From contig NZ_CP108002.1 of the NCBI RefSeq assembly GCF_041435055.1, positions 8,556,001-8,620,000 of the forward strand: a DNA stretch of 64,000 nt, read 5' to 3'. Below the pieces are notes generated by a model, which worked only from the letters and a program-made list of their open reading frames with translations, was not told the origin of the DNA and ran no database searches. Of the stretch, positions 32,735-41,502 are shown piece after piece. The DNA comes from Streptomyces sp. NBC_00341 (GTDB taxonomy: Bacteria; Actinomycetota; Actinomycetes; Streptomycetales; Streptomycetaceae). Position 1 is the stretch's first letter, and the number at the start of each line of letters is the position of its first letter. The translations under genes and the position numbers were made by a program.

Positions 32735-34219
32735 ATGGCGGGCAGTCACAAAGGGGCGGGGACAGGGGGGCGCAGGCGCCTGCGGCGGACGGGCCTGTTC
32801 GGGCTCTCGTTCCTCGTACTGCTGGTGGCCGGGGTCGGCTGGGGGTACCTGAAGCTGAACGGAAGCATCGACACGTTCAGTGCCGACGGCGTCTCCGGTG
32901 ACCGCCCGCCCGACACGTCCGAGGGGCAGAACGTCCTGGTGATCGGATCGGACTCACGATCGGGCGCCAACAGCGGGCTCGGCGGTGGGACGGGCGACGT
33001 CGGGCGCTCCGACACCGCGTTCCTGCTCCATGTCTACGCCGACCACAAACACGCCGTCGCGGTGTCCATCCCCCGCGACACCCTCGTCGACATCCCGGCC
33101 TGCAAGAAGCCCGACGGCAGCTGGACGGCTCCGCAGCGGAACACCATGTTCAACGCGGCGTTCTCGGTGGGGGAGACGGCCGAGGGCAACCCCGCCTGCA
33201 CCCAGAACACCGTCGAACACCTCACCGGACTGCGCGTCGACCACACCATCGTGGTCGACTTCGCCGGATTCTCCTCGCTGACCTCGGCCGTCGGGGGGAT
33301 ACCCGTCTGCCTGCCGCAGGACATCTACCAGCGCGACCTGAATCCCAAGCGGGCCACCCAGGGGTCCCTGATCTTCGCCAAGGGCCCGCAGTCGGTCTCC
33401 GGACAGCGGGCTCTCGACTACGTACGGATCCGGCACGGCATCGGCGACGGATCCGACATAGGGCGCATCAAACGGCAGCAGGCCTTCGTCGGCTCCCTCG
33501 TGAAGAAGGTCAAGTCCCGCGGACTGAATCCGACCACCCTGCTGCCGCTCGCCAACGCGGCCACCGACGCGATGACCGTGGACCCTGGGCTCGGTTCGGC
33601 CGACCGGCTACTGTCGTTCGCCATGTCGATGAAGAACGTCGACCTGCACAACACGAAGTTCGTCACCATCCCCTGGCGCTACCAGGGCGCCCGCGTCGCG
33701 ATCGTGGAACCGGACGCCGACGCACTGTGGGCGTCACTCAAGGCCGACCGCACACTCGACGGGCAGAACGCCGCCGGCAAGAAGGGAAGCGGCGACTCGG
33801 CGGCGTCCGGCGGGGAGTCGCCCTCTCCCACCGCTCCGGTCTCCGGCGAGGGCACCGACGTGGCCGTCTACAACGGCACCACGGTGACCGGGCTCGCGGC
33901 CAAGGCGGCGGAGCTGCTGCGCTCGCACGGCTTCACCGTCACCGGCACGGCTACAGCCGACTCCCAGGACCGGACCCGGACCCTGGTCACCTACGGCCCA
34001 GGCCTCCGGGACAAGGCCGAGAACACGGCCCGGCTCTTCAGTGGAGCGCGCACCACGGAGTCGGCGGACGCCGGAATCCAGGTCATCGTCGGCGGCGACT
34101 ACGCCCAGAACCCCACCGCCGCCCCGGCGGCACCGAAGCCCGACGCCGTACCGTCCGCCGTCGCCGGCGAAGCCCGCTCGGCCGACGACGACCTGTGCAG
34201 CGACCTCTCGTACGGCTGA
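32735..34219 (+). CDS. LytR-CpsA-Psr (LCP) family cell-wall protein
   Basis: 494 aa. Short basic cytosolic N-terminus, one membrane helix (about 25-45, LFGLSFLVLLVAGVGWGY), then the LCP phosphotransferase domain: VLVIGSDSRSG, GRSDTAFLLHVYADHKHAVAVSIPRDTLVDIP, FAGFSSLTSAVGGIPVCL, ALDYVRIRHGIGDGSDIGRIKRQQAFV. It continues into a Ser/Gly linker and a C-terminal LytR_C domain (VAVYNGTTVTGLAAKAAELLRSHGF). It attaches anionic polymers to peptidoglycan from lipid carriers outside the membrane. ATG at 32735 gives the normal short N-terminus; a start 49 codons upstream is open but low quality. Confidence 0.93.
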   Translation: MAGSHKGAGTGGRRRLRRTGLFGLSFLVLLVAGVGWGYLKLNGSIDTFSADGVSGDRPPDTSEGQNVLVIGSDSRSGANSGLGGGTGDVGRSDTAFLLHVYADHKHAVAVSIPRDTLVDIPACKKPDGSWTAPQRNTMFNAAFSVGETAEGNPACTQNTVEHLTGLRVDHTIVVDFAGFSSLTSAVGGIPVCLPQDIYQRDLNPKRATQGSLIFAKGPQSVSGQRALDYVRIRHGIGDGSDIGRIKRQQAFVGSLVKKVKSRGLNPTTLLPLANAATDAMTVDPGLGSADRLLSFAMSMKNVDLHNTKFVTIPWRYQGARVAIVEPDADALWASLKADRTLDGQNAAGKKGSGDSAASGGESPSPTAPVSGEGTDVAVYNGTTVTGLAAKAAELLRSHGFTVTGTATADSQDRTRTLVTYGPGLRDKAENTARLFSGARTTESADAGIQVIVGGDYAQNPTAAPAAPKPDAVPSAVAGEARSADDDLCSDLSYG

Positions 34220-34235
34220 CCCGCCCGATGACGGC

Positions 34236-34823
34236 TCAGGCCGAAGGCCCGGCGGTCCGCAGCTGCAACGAGGGGTTCGGAGGCGGCGCGAATCCGAACG
34301 ACTCGTAGAGTCCGGCGCCGTCCCCGGTGGCATTGAGGCTGACCACGGCCACGCGCGTCTCCTGCTCGAACCAGGTGAGCAGTGCGTCGAGGCAGGCGCG
34401 GGCATGGCCGAGCCTGCGCCGCCGAGGATCGGTACTGACGTTGGACACGTGTCCGTGCAGCCCGCTCGGGTTGGCCGGACTCGGCGCGTGCGAGTCGCAC
34501 GCGCCGACCGCGCACGCCACCACGCCGAGCTCGGGATCCTCGACCAGGAACGCGGCGAACTCGTCCGACAGCGGCATCCGGCCGGCGAACCACCGCGCCG
34601 AGGCGGCGCGCCACGAAGCGCGCTCGTCGCCGGTGTCGAGCCCCATGTCGGACAGCATCAGCGCGCGCATCCGGACCAGCGCCGGAATGTCGTCGGCCGT
34701 GGCGCGCCGTACCCGCGCCGTGCGGGAGTGAGCGCTTCCCGCGGCGGTCTCCGGCAGTTCCGCGCCGGGTCCCGCCACAGCTCGCGCACCGGAACCCGTG
34801 CGGTCGGTGCCCGACGCGGTCAT
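34236..34823 (-). CDS. GNAT-family N-acetyltransferase
   Basis: 195 aa. After an unstructured 35-residue start, the domain runs ARVRRATADDIPALVRMRALML, EFAAFLVEDPELGVVACAVG, and the CoA loop HVSNVSTDPRRRRLGHARACLDALLTWFEQ, ending VVSLNATGDGAGLYESFGFAP. Its ATG overlaps the stop of the upstream P-type ATPase gene (ATGA), so it is the third gene of the ArsR-MgtA-GNAT operon and is translationally coupled. What it acetylates is unknown; a metal-stress link is suggested only by position. Confidence 0.88.
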   Translation of the reverse strand: MTASGTDRTGSGARAVAGPGAELPETAAGSAHSRTARVRRATADDIPALVRMRALMLSDMGLDTGDERASWRAASARWFAGRMPLSDEFAAFLVEDPELGVVACAVGACDSHAPSPANPSGLHGHVSNVSTDPRRRRLGHARACLDALLTWFEQETRVAVVSLNATGDGAGLYESFGFAPPPNPSLQLRTAGPSA

Positions 34824-37543
34824 GAGAGCCCCCGTTTCCGTTCGTAGCGGTTGCGCGCCGCCGCGAGGCCGTACGCGTACAGCGCGAGGACGCTGGCGAG
34901 CAGCAGGTAGTAGAGCGGCGGCAGCGCGCTCATCCCCAGTGGCGGGCCGAGCGGCGTGAGCGGCAGCAGGACGCCGACGACCGCCAGACCGGCCGCGGCC
35001 GCCCGCAGCGGCCCGCCGGTGCGCCCCTCCGCGGCCCGTCGGCCGGTGCGCAGCAGCAGCATCACCAGGGCCTGGGTGAGGAGGTTCTCGGTGAACCATC
35101 CGGAGTGGAACGCCGCCTGGTCGTCCGCCCGGAAATCATGCAGGGCAAGGGCCAGCACGGCGAAGGTCGCGAGGTCGGCGGCGGCGTTCAGCAGCCCGAA
35201 CCGGGTGATGAACCGGAGGAAGTCCCGCGGGCGCAGTACCGTCGGCCTCCGCAGTACGGAGGACGCGGGACGGTCGAAGGCGAAAGCGAGCTGCGCCGCG
35301 TCGAAACACAGGTTCTGCACCAGGACCTGCGCCGGAAGCATCGGCAGGAAGGGCAGCAGCAGACCCGCGGCCAGCATCGCGATCACGTTTCCGAGGTTCG
35401 AGGAGAGCGTGATGCGCAGATAGGTGGCGATGTTGCCGCTGCTGCGCCGGCCCGCAGTGATCGCGTGGTCGATGGCGCCGAGATCCTTCTCCGCGAGGAC
35501 CACATCGGCGGTCTCCCGGGCCACGTCGACCGCGTTGCGCGGGCAGATGCCCACGTCGGCGGCGTGCAGGGCGGGCAGGTCGTTGACGCCGTCACCGAGG
35601 AACCCCGTGGTGTGCCCGGAGGTACGCAGCGCGGCGACGATCCGGGCCTTGTGCCCGGGTGTGCAGCGAGCGAACACGGTCGCGCGGTCGGCCGTGCGGG
35701 CGAGCTCGGCCTCGGTCAGCGCGTCGATCTCCTCCGCGGCGACGACCTGTCCCGGATCGAGCCCCAGGTCCCGGCAGGCGCGGGCCGCGGTGCCCGGGTG
35801 GTCCCCGGTGAGCACCTTCACGGTGACGCCCCGGCGTGCCAGTACGTCCAGCGCGTCGGCGGCGCTCGGCGTGAGCGCGTCCCGCAGCGCCACGAAGCCG
35901 AGAAAGGCGAGCCCGTGCTCGTCCGCCGGGGTGTACGTTCCGAGCCGTGCGGGCCGCTCGGTACGGGCGACGGCGAGCAGCCGTAGTCCTTCGGCGGCCT
36001 CCCGCGCCGCCACGCCGGCCAGCCGCTCCCGTTCCGCCGGTTCCAGTTCGCACCGCTCCAGGACGGCCTCCACGGCGCCCTTGGTGACCAGCACATGGGT
36101 GCCGAGTCCGCCGGGGAGCCGGACGACCGCGGTGGACAGGCGCCGCACCGGATCGAAGGGCAGGGCGGCCACCGCGTCGTACGAGCCGACAGCGGTACGC
36201 GGGCTCCCGCCGCCGGAACCGGACTCCTCCTGCTGCTCCGAGGCGTCCAGCACCGCCTCGTCGAGGGCGTCGGGCGCCGGCAGGTCGGCGAGCTGGAGCG
36301 TCCACAGCGCGTTGACCGCCGCCCAGTGCAGCACCTGAGGATCCGGGCTCCCCGTCCGGTCCAGCGAGCGGTCGACGACGGGCCGGTCCTGGGTGAGGGT
36401 TCCCGTCTTGTCCAGGCAGAGCACATCGATCGCGCCCAGGTCGTGCAGCGCGGGCAGCCGCTTGACGATCACCCCGCTGTTCCGGGCGAGCTGCGAAGCT
36501 CCCCGCGCCAGTGCGGTGGTGACGATGACCGGCAGCATCTCCGGCGTCAGCCCCACCGCCACCGCCACGGCGAAGGGCAGCGTCTCCAGCCCCCGGCCGC
36601 GCAGCGCGGCATTGGCCATCAGGACCAACGGCGGGGTGAGCAGCATGAAGCGGATCAAGGTCCAGGAGATCCCCTGCACCGACCGGTCGAACGCGCTGGC
36701 GCCGCGGAGGTGTGCCGAGCGGTCGTACGCGGCAGCGAACCGGGTGTCCCCACCGGTCGCGACCACCACCGCCGTGCCACTCCCGGACGCCACACTGCTG
36801 CCCTGGAAACACAGCTGGCGCTGGGCGAACACACCCCCCGCTCCCTCGGGCACGCTGTGCAGCGTGGGCGGGGCCTGCTGCCGTTGTACGTCGTCCGCGG
36901 GGCGCTTCCCGACGGGCGCGGACTCCCCGGTGAGGGCGGACTGGTGCACGGTGAGGCCGCTCGCGCGCAACAGCTGCACGTCGGCCGGTACGAGGTCGCC
37001 GGGGCCGAGCCTGATCACATCGCCCGGAACGAGCTCACCGACCGGCACGTCGCGGGCCTGCGGAGCCGCCTGCGGCCCGCTGCGGCGCAGCACTGTCGCT
37101 GTCGTCGCGACCAGCTCGCGCAGCGCGGCGGTCGCCCGGTCGGCCCGGTGCTCCTCCGCCGAGCGCAGCAGGCAGCTGACCAGCACCAGCACGAGCGTCA
37201 CGGACGCCGTACCCCAGGCGTTCACCGCTGCCGAGACCAGCCCGAGGCAGAACAGGACGGAAGTGAAGGGATCCCGCAAGGTGCGCAGGAAGCGCAGTGG
37301 CCAGGGGACCGGGCGCCATGCGGGGAGGATGTTCTCGCCGAACCGGGCCAGCCGTTCCTCCGCCTCGGCCTCGACCAGCCCCCGAGGCCCGCTGTCCAGC
37401 GCACGCAGGACCTGGAGCGAGGTGGGCGCCGTAGTCGGTCGCGGGGTGGCCGAGGCGCCGGTGGTGGTGCCGGGCATCGGCACGACGACCCCGGGCCCGT
37501 CGCCCGTCCCCGCCGCGGCAGCGTTCTCAGGCACCGAGCTCAT
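34820..37543 (-). CDS. mgtA: Magnesium-translocating P-type ATPase (MgtA type)
   Basis: 907 aa P-IIIB ATPase. A-domain SALTGESAPVGKRP; the M4 segment PFAVAVAVGLTPEMLPVIVTTALARGA is the MgtA hallmark. Phosphorylation site DVLCLDKTGTLTQD (about residue 377), then LTGDHPGTAARACRDLGL, hinge GFLGDGVNDLPALHAADVGI, and C-terminal helices with LVQNLCFDAAQLAFAFDRP. It imports Mg2+ across the membrane at ATP cost. Its start overlaps the end of the ArsR gene by 17 nt and its stop overlaps the GNAT gene. mgtA is usually under Mg-responsive control; an ArsR repressor at the head of the operon is unusual. Confidence 0.93.
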   Translation of the reverse strand: MSSVPENAAAAGTGDGPGVVVPMPGTTTGASATPRPTTAPTSLQVLRALDSGPRGLVEAEAEERLARFGENILPAWRPVPWPLRFLRTLRDPFTSVLFCLGLVSAAVNAWGTASVTLVLVLVSCLLRSAEEHRADRATAALRELVATTATVLRRSGPQAAPQARDVPVGELVPGDVIRLGPGDLVPADVQLLRASGLTVHQSALTGESAPVGKRPADDVQRQQAPPTLHSVPEGAGGVFAQRQLCFQGSSVASGSGTAVVVATGGDTRFAAAYDRSAHLRGASAFDRSVQGISWTLIRFMLLTPPLVLMANAALRGRGLETLPFAVAVAVGLTPEMLPVIVTTALARGASQLARNSGVIVKRLPALHDLGAIDVLCLDKTGTLTQDRPVVDRSLDRTGSPDPQVLHWAAVNALWTLQLADLPAPDALDEAVLDASEQQEESGSGGGSPRTAVGSYDAVAALPFDPVRRLSTAVVRLPGGLGTHVLVTKGAVEAVLERCELEPAERERLAGVAAREAAEGLRLLAVARTERPARLGTYTPADEHGLAFLGFVALRDALTPSAADALDVLARRGVTVKVLTGDHPGTAARACRDLGLDPGQVVAAEEIDALTEAELARTADRATVFARCTPGHKARIVAALRTSGHTTGFLGDGVNDLPALHAADVGICPRNAVDVARETADVVLAEKDLGAIDHAITAGRRSSGNIATYLRITLSSNLGNVIAMLAAGLLLPFLPMLPAQVLVQNLCFDAAQLAFAFDRPASSVLRRPTVLRPRDFLRFITRFGLLNAAADLATFAVLALALHDFRADDQAAFHSGWFTENLLTQALVMLLLRTGRRAAEGRTGGPLRAAAAGLAVVGVLLPLTPLGPPLGMSALPPLYYLLLASVLALYAYGLAAARNRYERKRGLS

Positions 37544-37892
37544 GGAGCCGTACCGGTTGCGACGCCGGGTACCCGGCCCGCTCCGCGAGCTGGCCGACCA
37601 TGAGCCGTACGACCGTCACCACTTCGGGATCATCGACCAGGTACACCTGCCGGCGGCCCTCGCGCCGGGAGCGGACGAGACCGGCCAGCTTCAGCTTCGT
37701 CAGATGCTGGCTCACGGACGGCAGCGTGCCGCCCACCCGCTCCGCCAGGCCCGTCACATCACTCTCGCCCTGGGCCAGCGCCCACACGATGTGCAGTCGG
37801 GCGGGTGTCGCCAGCAGACCGAACGCGGCAGCCGCCTGGGCCAGCACCTCTGCGGGCGGATCCTGGAAACCGCCGCCGGCACCTGTCGACAC
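37527..37892 (-). CDS. ArsR-family transcriptional regulator
   Basis: 121 aa, GTG start at 37892 with GGGAG upstream. Winged helix: LAQAAAAFGLLATPARLHIVWALAQGESDVTGLAERVGGTLPSVSQHLTKLKLAGLVRSRREGRRQVYLVDDPEVVTVVRLMVGQLAERA. No Cys at all, so the classic CxC metal site is absent; a His/Asp-type site on the last helix is not obvious either. By position it controls the Mg ATPase operon, sensing either a metal through a different site or another signal. Confidence 0.88.
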   Translation of the reverse strand: MSTGAGGGFQDPPAEVLAQAAAAFGLLATPARLHIVWALAQGESDVTGLAERVGGTLPSVSQHLTKLKLAGLVRSRREGRRQVYLVDDPEVVTVVRLMVGQLAERAGYPASQPVRLHELGA

Positions 37893-38152
37893 TCTTTTGC
37901 TCCCGTCCGCGTGGGCCGACTCCTCGCACCCGAGGGGACCCAGTGTAGGCGCCGGACGACGACCGCCCGGGCATGTGGCCGAGTACGGGGGCCGGATGCG
38001 CGGGGGCCCGGCTCCTCGGTTCAGCGGGCTCAGCAGACTTGGCCCGATTTCGCCCTGTCCGATCCGCGGAGGGGTGCTTGCCCGGACGTGACCCGTGCGC
38101 AAGGCTTACACGTAAGTGGGGCACGGGGAACGTATGAACGGGGAGGAACGGA

Positions 38153-38566
38153 ATGGCACTGGACAGGGGACTCGACTGGCTCCTTGACGATCTCACCAGC
38201 CGGGTGGAACACATACGGCACGCCCTGGTGCTGTCGAACGACGGTCTGGTGACCGGAGCGAGTACCGGTCTGGCACGCGAGGACGCGGAACATCTGGCGG
38301 CGGTCTCGTCCGGCCTGCACAGCCTCGCCCGCGGGTCGGGACGGCACTTCCGCGCCGGAAGGGCCCGGCAGACCATGGTGGAGTTCGACGAGGCGTTGCT
38401 CTTCGTGACGGCCGCAGGGGACGGCAGCTGCCTGTGTGTGCTGAGCGAGGCCGAGGCCGATGTGGGGCAGGTCGCGTACGAGATGACGCTGCTGGTCAAC
38501 AAGGTCGGGGAGCACCTCGGCGTGGCGGCGCGGCAGGACGGGATCGGCGGGTTCGATCAGCTCTGA
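38153..38566 (+). CDS. Roadblock/LC7 domain protein (orphan CvnB-like)
   Basis: 137 aa. Single roadblock fold: LDWLLDDLTSRVEHIRHALVLSNDGLVTGAS, DAEHLAAVSSGLHSLARGSGRHF, QTMVEFDEALLFVTAAGDGSCLCVLSEAEADVGQVAYEMTLLVNKVGEHL. In Streptomyces such proteins normally form four-gene conservons (sensor kinase, roadblock, DUF742, GTPase) that act like G-protein switches. Here neither neighbour is a conservon partner, so it is an orphan that may act on a GTPase encoded elsewhere. GGGGAGGAACGG precedes the ATG. Confidence 0.9.
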   Translation: MALDRGLDWLLDDLTSRVEHIRHALVLSNDGLVTGASTGLAREDAEHLAAVSSGLHSLARGSGRHFRAGRARQTMVEFDEALLFVTAAGDGSCLCVLSEAEADVGQVAYEMTLLVNKVGEHLGVAARQDGIGGFDQL

Positions 38567-38587
38567 GGCCCCGTCCTCGACGTTGTT

Positions 38588-38618
38588 GCCCGGCCCGGTA
38601 GTTATCCACAGGCCGGGC
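38588..38618. terminator. Hairpin after the roadblock gene
   Basis: GCCCGGCC ... GGCCGGGC, 8-bp perfect stem with a 15-nt loop, 21 nt past the stop. The loop contains TTATCCACA, a perfect DnaA-box match, present only once and so probably fortuitous. Confidence 0.5.
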
Positions 38619-38685
38619 GGCCGTCACTCCCTCTGAGCTACCTTTGGTCACAGAGAGTATTCGAATCTCACGGGGGAGAATCGTG

Positions 38686-39978
38686 ATGCCGGTGACGGAT
38701 GCGGTAGGTACGAATGGCGTCCACATGGTCGCCGCGAGCCGGGCTGCTGCGGACCTTGTCCTGAAGCGATCGGAGTTCGAGCTTGCGGTGCACCTGGGCA
38801 TCGTCCGGGTGGAGGCGCGGCGGAGCGGTGGGCGGCCCAGGGTCCGCCAGGAGGAGATCGACCGGCTCTGGTCGGAGAAGGGCTTCCCGGGGGCCCTGCG
38901 GGAGCGGGTGCGAACGGTGGGGACGGCGGAAGGGGCGCGGCTGCTCGGAATCAGCCCGGTCCGCTTCGCCCGGCTGGCCCGCGCGGGATGTGTCACCCCG
39001 GTCGCGTTCTACCTCAATCGCTACCGGGCGGTGGTGTGGCTCTATCTCGCCCAGGAACTGGGCGGACTCGCCGCCCGCTCGCCCGAACTGCTGGTGGGCA
39101 GGAGCCCGGCCTGGATGCGCGACCGGCTGGACTCCGGCAGTGACTGCCGCCCGCGCAACTGGCGCTCGCGGCGGATCGAACGGCTGCTGAGCCTCACCGA
39201 GGATCCTTGGGCGCGCGCGGCGGTCGTGGCCCAGACGCTCGACCCGGCTCAGCTGGCGGAAGTGGTGGACGATCCCTACGAGCGCGCCTACTTCGCCCGG
39301 GTCCGGCCCGAACCGGTCTTCGGGCAACGGGGATCATCGGCCACGCAGGACACGATGGGGCGCCTGATGCTGGCCGACGAGCCCGACGAGATCCTCTGGC
39401 GGCGGGTCAACCTCATCATGGAGCTGGACGGTGCCCGCGAGGTCCGTCAGGCGCCGCGGCCCGGCGACGAACGGCGTGCGGACGTGGAGGCGTTCGACCG
39501 GCCTCCGACGGCAGCCGTGCCGTTCGATCGGTCTGACTGGGCCGAACCGGTGGACCCGGCCGAGCGAGTGGAGCCGGCGCACCCGGCGGGCTCAGCGGAA
39601 CCAGCCGAAGCGGTGGGGCCGGTGGGACCGGGCGGACCCACTGAGCCTCTGCAACATGCCGAACTGGACGGTGGCGATCCGGTCAGGCCCGCCCAACCAG
39701 CCGCGAGCGCAGGCCCCCTTGGCCTGCTGGCCCGGCTCCGGCTCCGCCGGGTTCGTGGAGGGCGGCGTCGTCAGGAGCGTGCTTCACGCCCGGCCGCCCA
39801 CCCTGCCGGGCGCCGTCCGCGCGGCGGGCACGGTTCGCACGGCTGGAAGCGTCCGCCGGCCGGTCCGCAGATGGGCCCGCGAAGGGAGGGCGCCGCGGCC
39901 AGGGATCAGGAAGTCGCGCAAGGGGGCCGGGGCTGGCAGTCTTTGCCCAATGTTGATCAGGGAAGCAACCATCGATGA
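38686..39978 (+). CDS. DUF6397-like Streptomyces protein
   Basis: 430 aa. The N-terminal 200 residues look like two degenerate helix-turn-helix/excisionase-like units: AADLVLKRSEFELAVHLGIVRVE...RPRVRQEEIDRLW, then TVGTAEGARLLGISPVRFARLARAGCVTPVAFYLNRYRAVVWLYLAQEL. Residues 200-270 add YERAYFARVRPEPVFG...DEPDEILWRRVNLIMELDGAR. The C-terminal 150 residues are low-complexity (EP/VGP repeats and an Arg/Gly-rich tail). The pattern matches what is annotated DUF6397 in Streptomyces; function unknown, DNA binding plausible. It overlaps the next gene by 29 nt, so the end of the low-complexity tail is uncertain. Confidence 0.65.
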   Translation: MPVTDAVGTNGVHMVAASRAAADLVLKRSEFELAVHLGIVRVEARRSGGRPRVRQEEIDRLWSEKGFPGALRERVRTVGTAEGARLLGISPVRFARLARAGCVTPVAFYLNRYRAVVWLYLAQELGGLAARSPELLVGRSPAWMRDRLDSGSDCRPRNWRSRRIERLLSLTEDPWARAAVVAQTLDPAQLAEVVDDPYERAYFARVRPEPVFGQRGSSATQDTMGRLMLADEPDEILWRRVNLIMELDGAREVRQAPRPGDERRADVEAFDRPPTAAVPFDRSDWAEPVDPAERVEPAHPAGSAEPAEAVGPVGPGGPTEPLQHAELDGGDPVRPAQPAASAGPLGLLARLRLRRVRGGRRRQERASRPAAHPAGRRPRGGHGSHGWKRPPAGPQMGPRREGAAARDQEVAQGGRGWQSLPNVDQGSNHR

Positions 39979-40438
39979 TTGGCCCGCTATTTGGCCGTTC
40001 TTTCACGAAATCGTCTCCGCGGGCGAGACCTTCACCTACCCCCTCGACCTGGGGGAGGTGGACGCCAGTGAGTGGTGGCTCGTCAAGTCGCCCAGCCGTG
40101 CGGTCGTCGCCGTCGCCGACGACGGGACGGTTCTGGGTACGGCGAAGATGAACAGGAACCACATGGGTAACGGTTCGCACATCGCGAGCGCCAGCTACAT
40201 GGTCGACCCCCGGCACGCCGGACGCGGCGTGGGGCGGGCCCTGTGCGAATACACGATCGACTGGGCCCGCACGGCGGGGTTCCGGGCCATGCAGTTCAAC
40301 GCCGTGGTGGAGACGAACGCCGCCGCTGTCAGGCTCTACCGCTCGCTCGGCTTCGAAGTCCTGGGCACACTGCCTGAGGGATTCAACCACCCGAAGCACG
40401 GGTTCGTGGGCGTGCACATCATGCACCGGCCGCTCTGA
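39950..40438 (+). CDS. GNAT-family N-acetyltransferase
   Basis: 162 aa. MLIREATIDDWPAIWPFFHEIVSAGETFTYPLDL, FVGVHIM at the end, and the CoA loop in SASYMVDPRHAGRGVGRALCEYTIDWARTAGFRAMQFNAVVETNAAAVRLYRSLGFEVLGTLPEGFNHPKHGFVG. This closely fits the PhnO/RimI-like group with the NHP-x-x-G ending often annotated as phosphinothricin- or amino-acid-type acetyltransferases. Start ATG at 39950 lies in the tail of the previous gene. Confidence 0.88.
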   Translation: MLIREATIDDWPAIWPFFHEIVSAGETFTYPLDLGEVDASEWWLVKSPSRAVVAVADDGTVLGTAKMNRNHMGNGSHIASASYMVDPRHAGRGVGRALCEYTIDWARTAGFRAMQFNAVVETNAAAVRLYRSLGFEVLGTLPEGFNHPKHGFVGVHIMHRPL

Positions 40439-40661
40439 CGCCACCCCGAACGATACGTTCCGGTGTCATGCGCTCACTTCACGCCACCGCCGGACCGGCC
40501 GTTGCCCGGACCGGGGTGTCCGTCATGTCCCAACCAGCGACGAGTTGCTGTCAGTTGTGACGTCGAATGGTGTGTGGGGCGGGTGCACATACGGGAGACA
40601 GGGGCAGTACTGTGCGCCCCACCGCCATTCGGGCGATGAAACATATGCGGAGGAACAATCC

Positions 40662-41306
40662 ATGACCATACCCAGGAGATCGCTGCGCGCTGCGGGAACC
40701 CTCGCCGCCGCTGCGGTTGTCGGTCTGACCGGCGTGGTTCTCACCGCCGGTCCGGCCGCAGCTCACACCCCCACCTGGGACGTGACCTGTACCGAGGTGA
40801 GCCTTCACCTCAGCGCGTACAACGACAAGGTCACCAACCAGGTGACCGTGACCGTTGACGGTAAGGAGCTGCTGCCGACGGAGAGCTTCGGCAAGGGGCT
40901 CGACAAGACGATCGACCTGCCTGAGCACGACAAGGCTCTGACGGTGCACCTGTCCGTCAAGGCCGGTGACGGCGACCAGTACTCGAAGGAAGACGAGAAG
41001 ACGGCGCCGGTGTGCGAGGGTCAGACCTCGACGCCCACGCCCACGCCTTCCGAGACGAAGCCGTCCGAGCCGTCCACGCCGTCTCAGTCGCCCACGACCT
41101 CGGCGCCCACCCCGGCCGACACCCCCAGCGAGACCGCTTCGTCGTCTGCGCCCGCCGCAGCCGCGCCGAGCCCCTCCTCGCCGGACCTGGCCGAGACCGG
41201 TTCGTCGTCCGCCACTCCCATCATCGGTGGTGCGGCTGCCGCCGTGCTGCTGGCCGGTGGCGGCATCATGTGGTCCGTGCGCAAGCGTCGCACCGCTCAG
41301 CACTGA
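40662..41306 (+). CDS. Sortase-anchored LAETG surface protein
   Basis: 214 aa. Signal peptide (residues 1-35, ending PAAAHT), a 75-residue beta-rich domain with two Cys (DVTCTEV and APVCEG), a Thr/Pro/Ser-rich wall-spanning stretch (about 120-175), then the sorting signal LAETG, a hydrophobic helix (IIGGAAAAVLLAGGGIMWSV) and a basic tail RKRRTAQH. LAxTG is the recognition form of the class E sortases of Streptomyces, which also anchor long chaplins. The protein is therefore covalently attached to peptidoglycan. GGAGG precedes the ATG. Confidence 0.88.
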   Translation: MTIPRRSLRAAGTLAAAAVVGLTGVVLTAGPAAAHTPTWDVTCTEVSLHLSAYNDKVTNQVTVTVDGKELLPTESFGKGLDKTIDLPEHDKALTVHLSVKAGDGDQYSKEDEKTAPVCEGQTSTPTPTPSETKPSEPSTPSQSPTTSAPTPADTPSETASSSAPAAAAPSPSSPDLAETGSSSATPIIGGAAAAVLLAGGGIMWSVRKRRTAQH

Positions 41307-41349
41307 CGTAGTCCGGCGGTCCGGGCGCTCGGCGCCCGGTAGTCCGGTC

Positions 41350-41392
41350 GAGGGGCGTGCCGCAACGCGTTCGGCGTGGCGGCACGCCCCTC
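41350..41392. terminator. 14-bp hairpin terminator
   Basis: GAGGGGCGTGCCGC / GCGGCACGCCCCTC, perfect 14-bp arms with a 15-nt loop, 43 nt after the LAETG gene and between convergent genes. Confidence 0.75.
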
Positions 41393-41410
41393 AACGCTGT
41401 CCACCCACGG

Positions 41411-41470
41411 TGCCGACGGGACTGACACCGTGTCGACGGGACTGACACCGCGTTCAGGCAACTGACACCG
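41411..41470. repeat. Three 20-bp direct repeats between convergent genes
   Basis: ACTGACACCG occurs at 41421, 41441 and 41461, exact 20-bp period; the first two units (TGCCGACGGG / TGTCGACGGG + ACTGACACCG) are almost identical, the third diverges in its left half. It lies between the terminator and the stop of the convergent phosphatase gene. Confidence 0.65.
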
Positions 41471-41502
41471 CCTCCGGCGGCCACCACTGGGCGCGGCGGT
41501 AA

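Noticed and set aside
38602..38610. Perfect DnaA box TTATCCACA
   Set aside because: Only one copy, inside a terminator-like hairpin loop; oriC needs a cluster with dnaA/dnaN nearby.
39730..39949. Frameshift in the DUF6397-like gene, because its Arg/Gly tail overlaps the next gene
   Set aside because: Low-complexity tails are usual in this family and none of the three frames shows a clearly better continuation.
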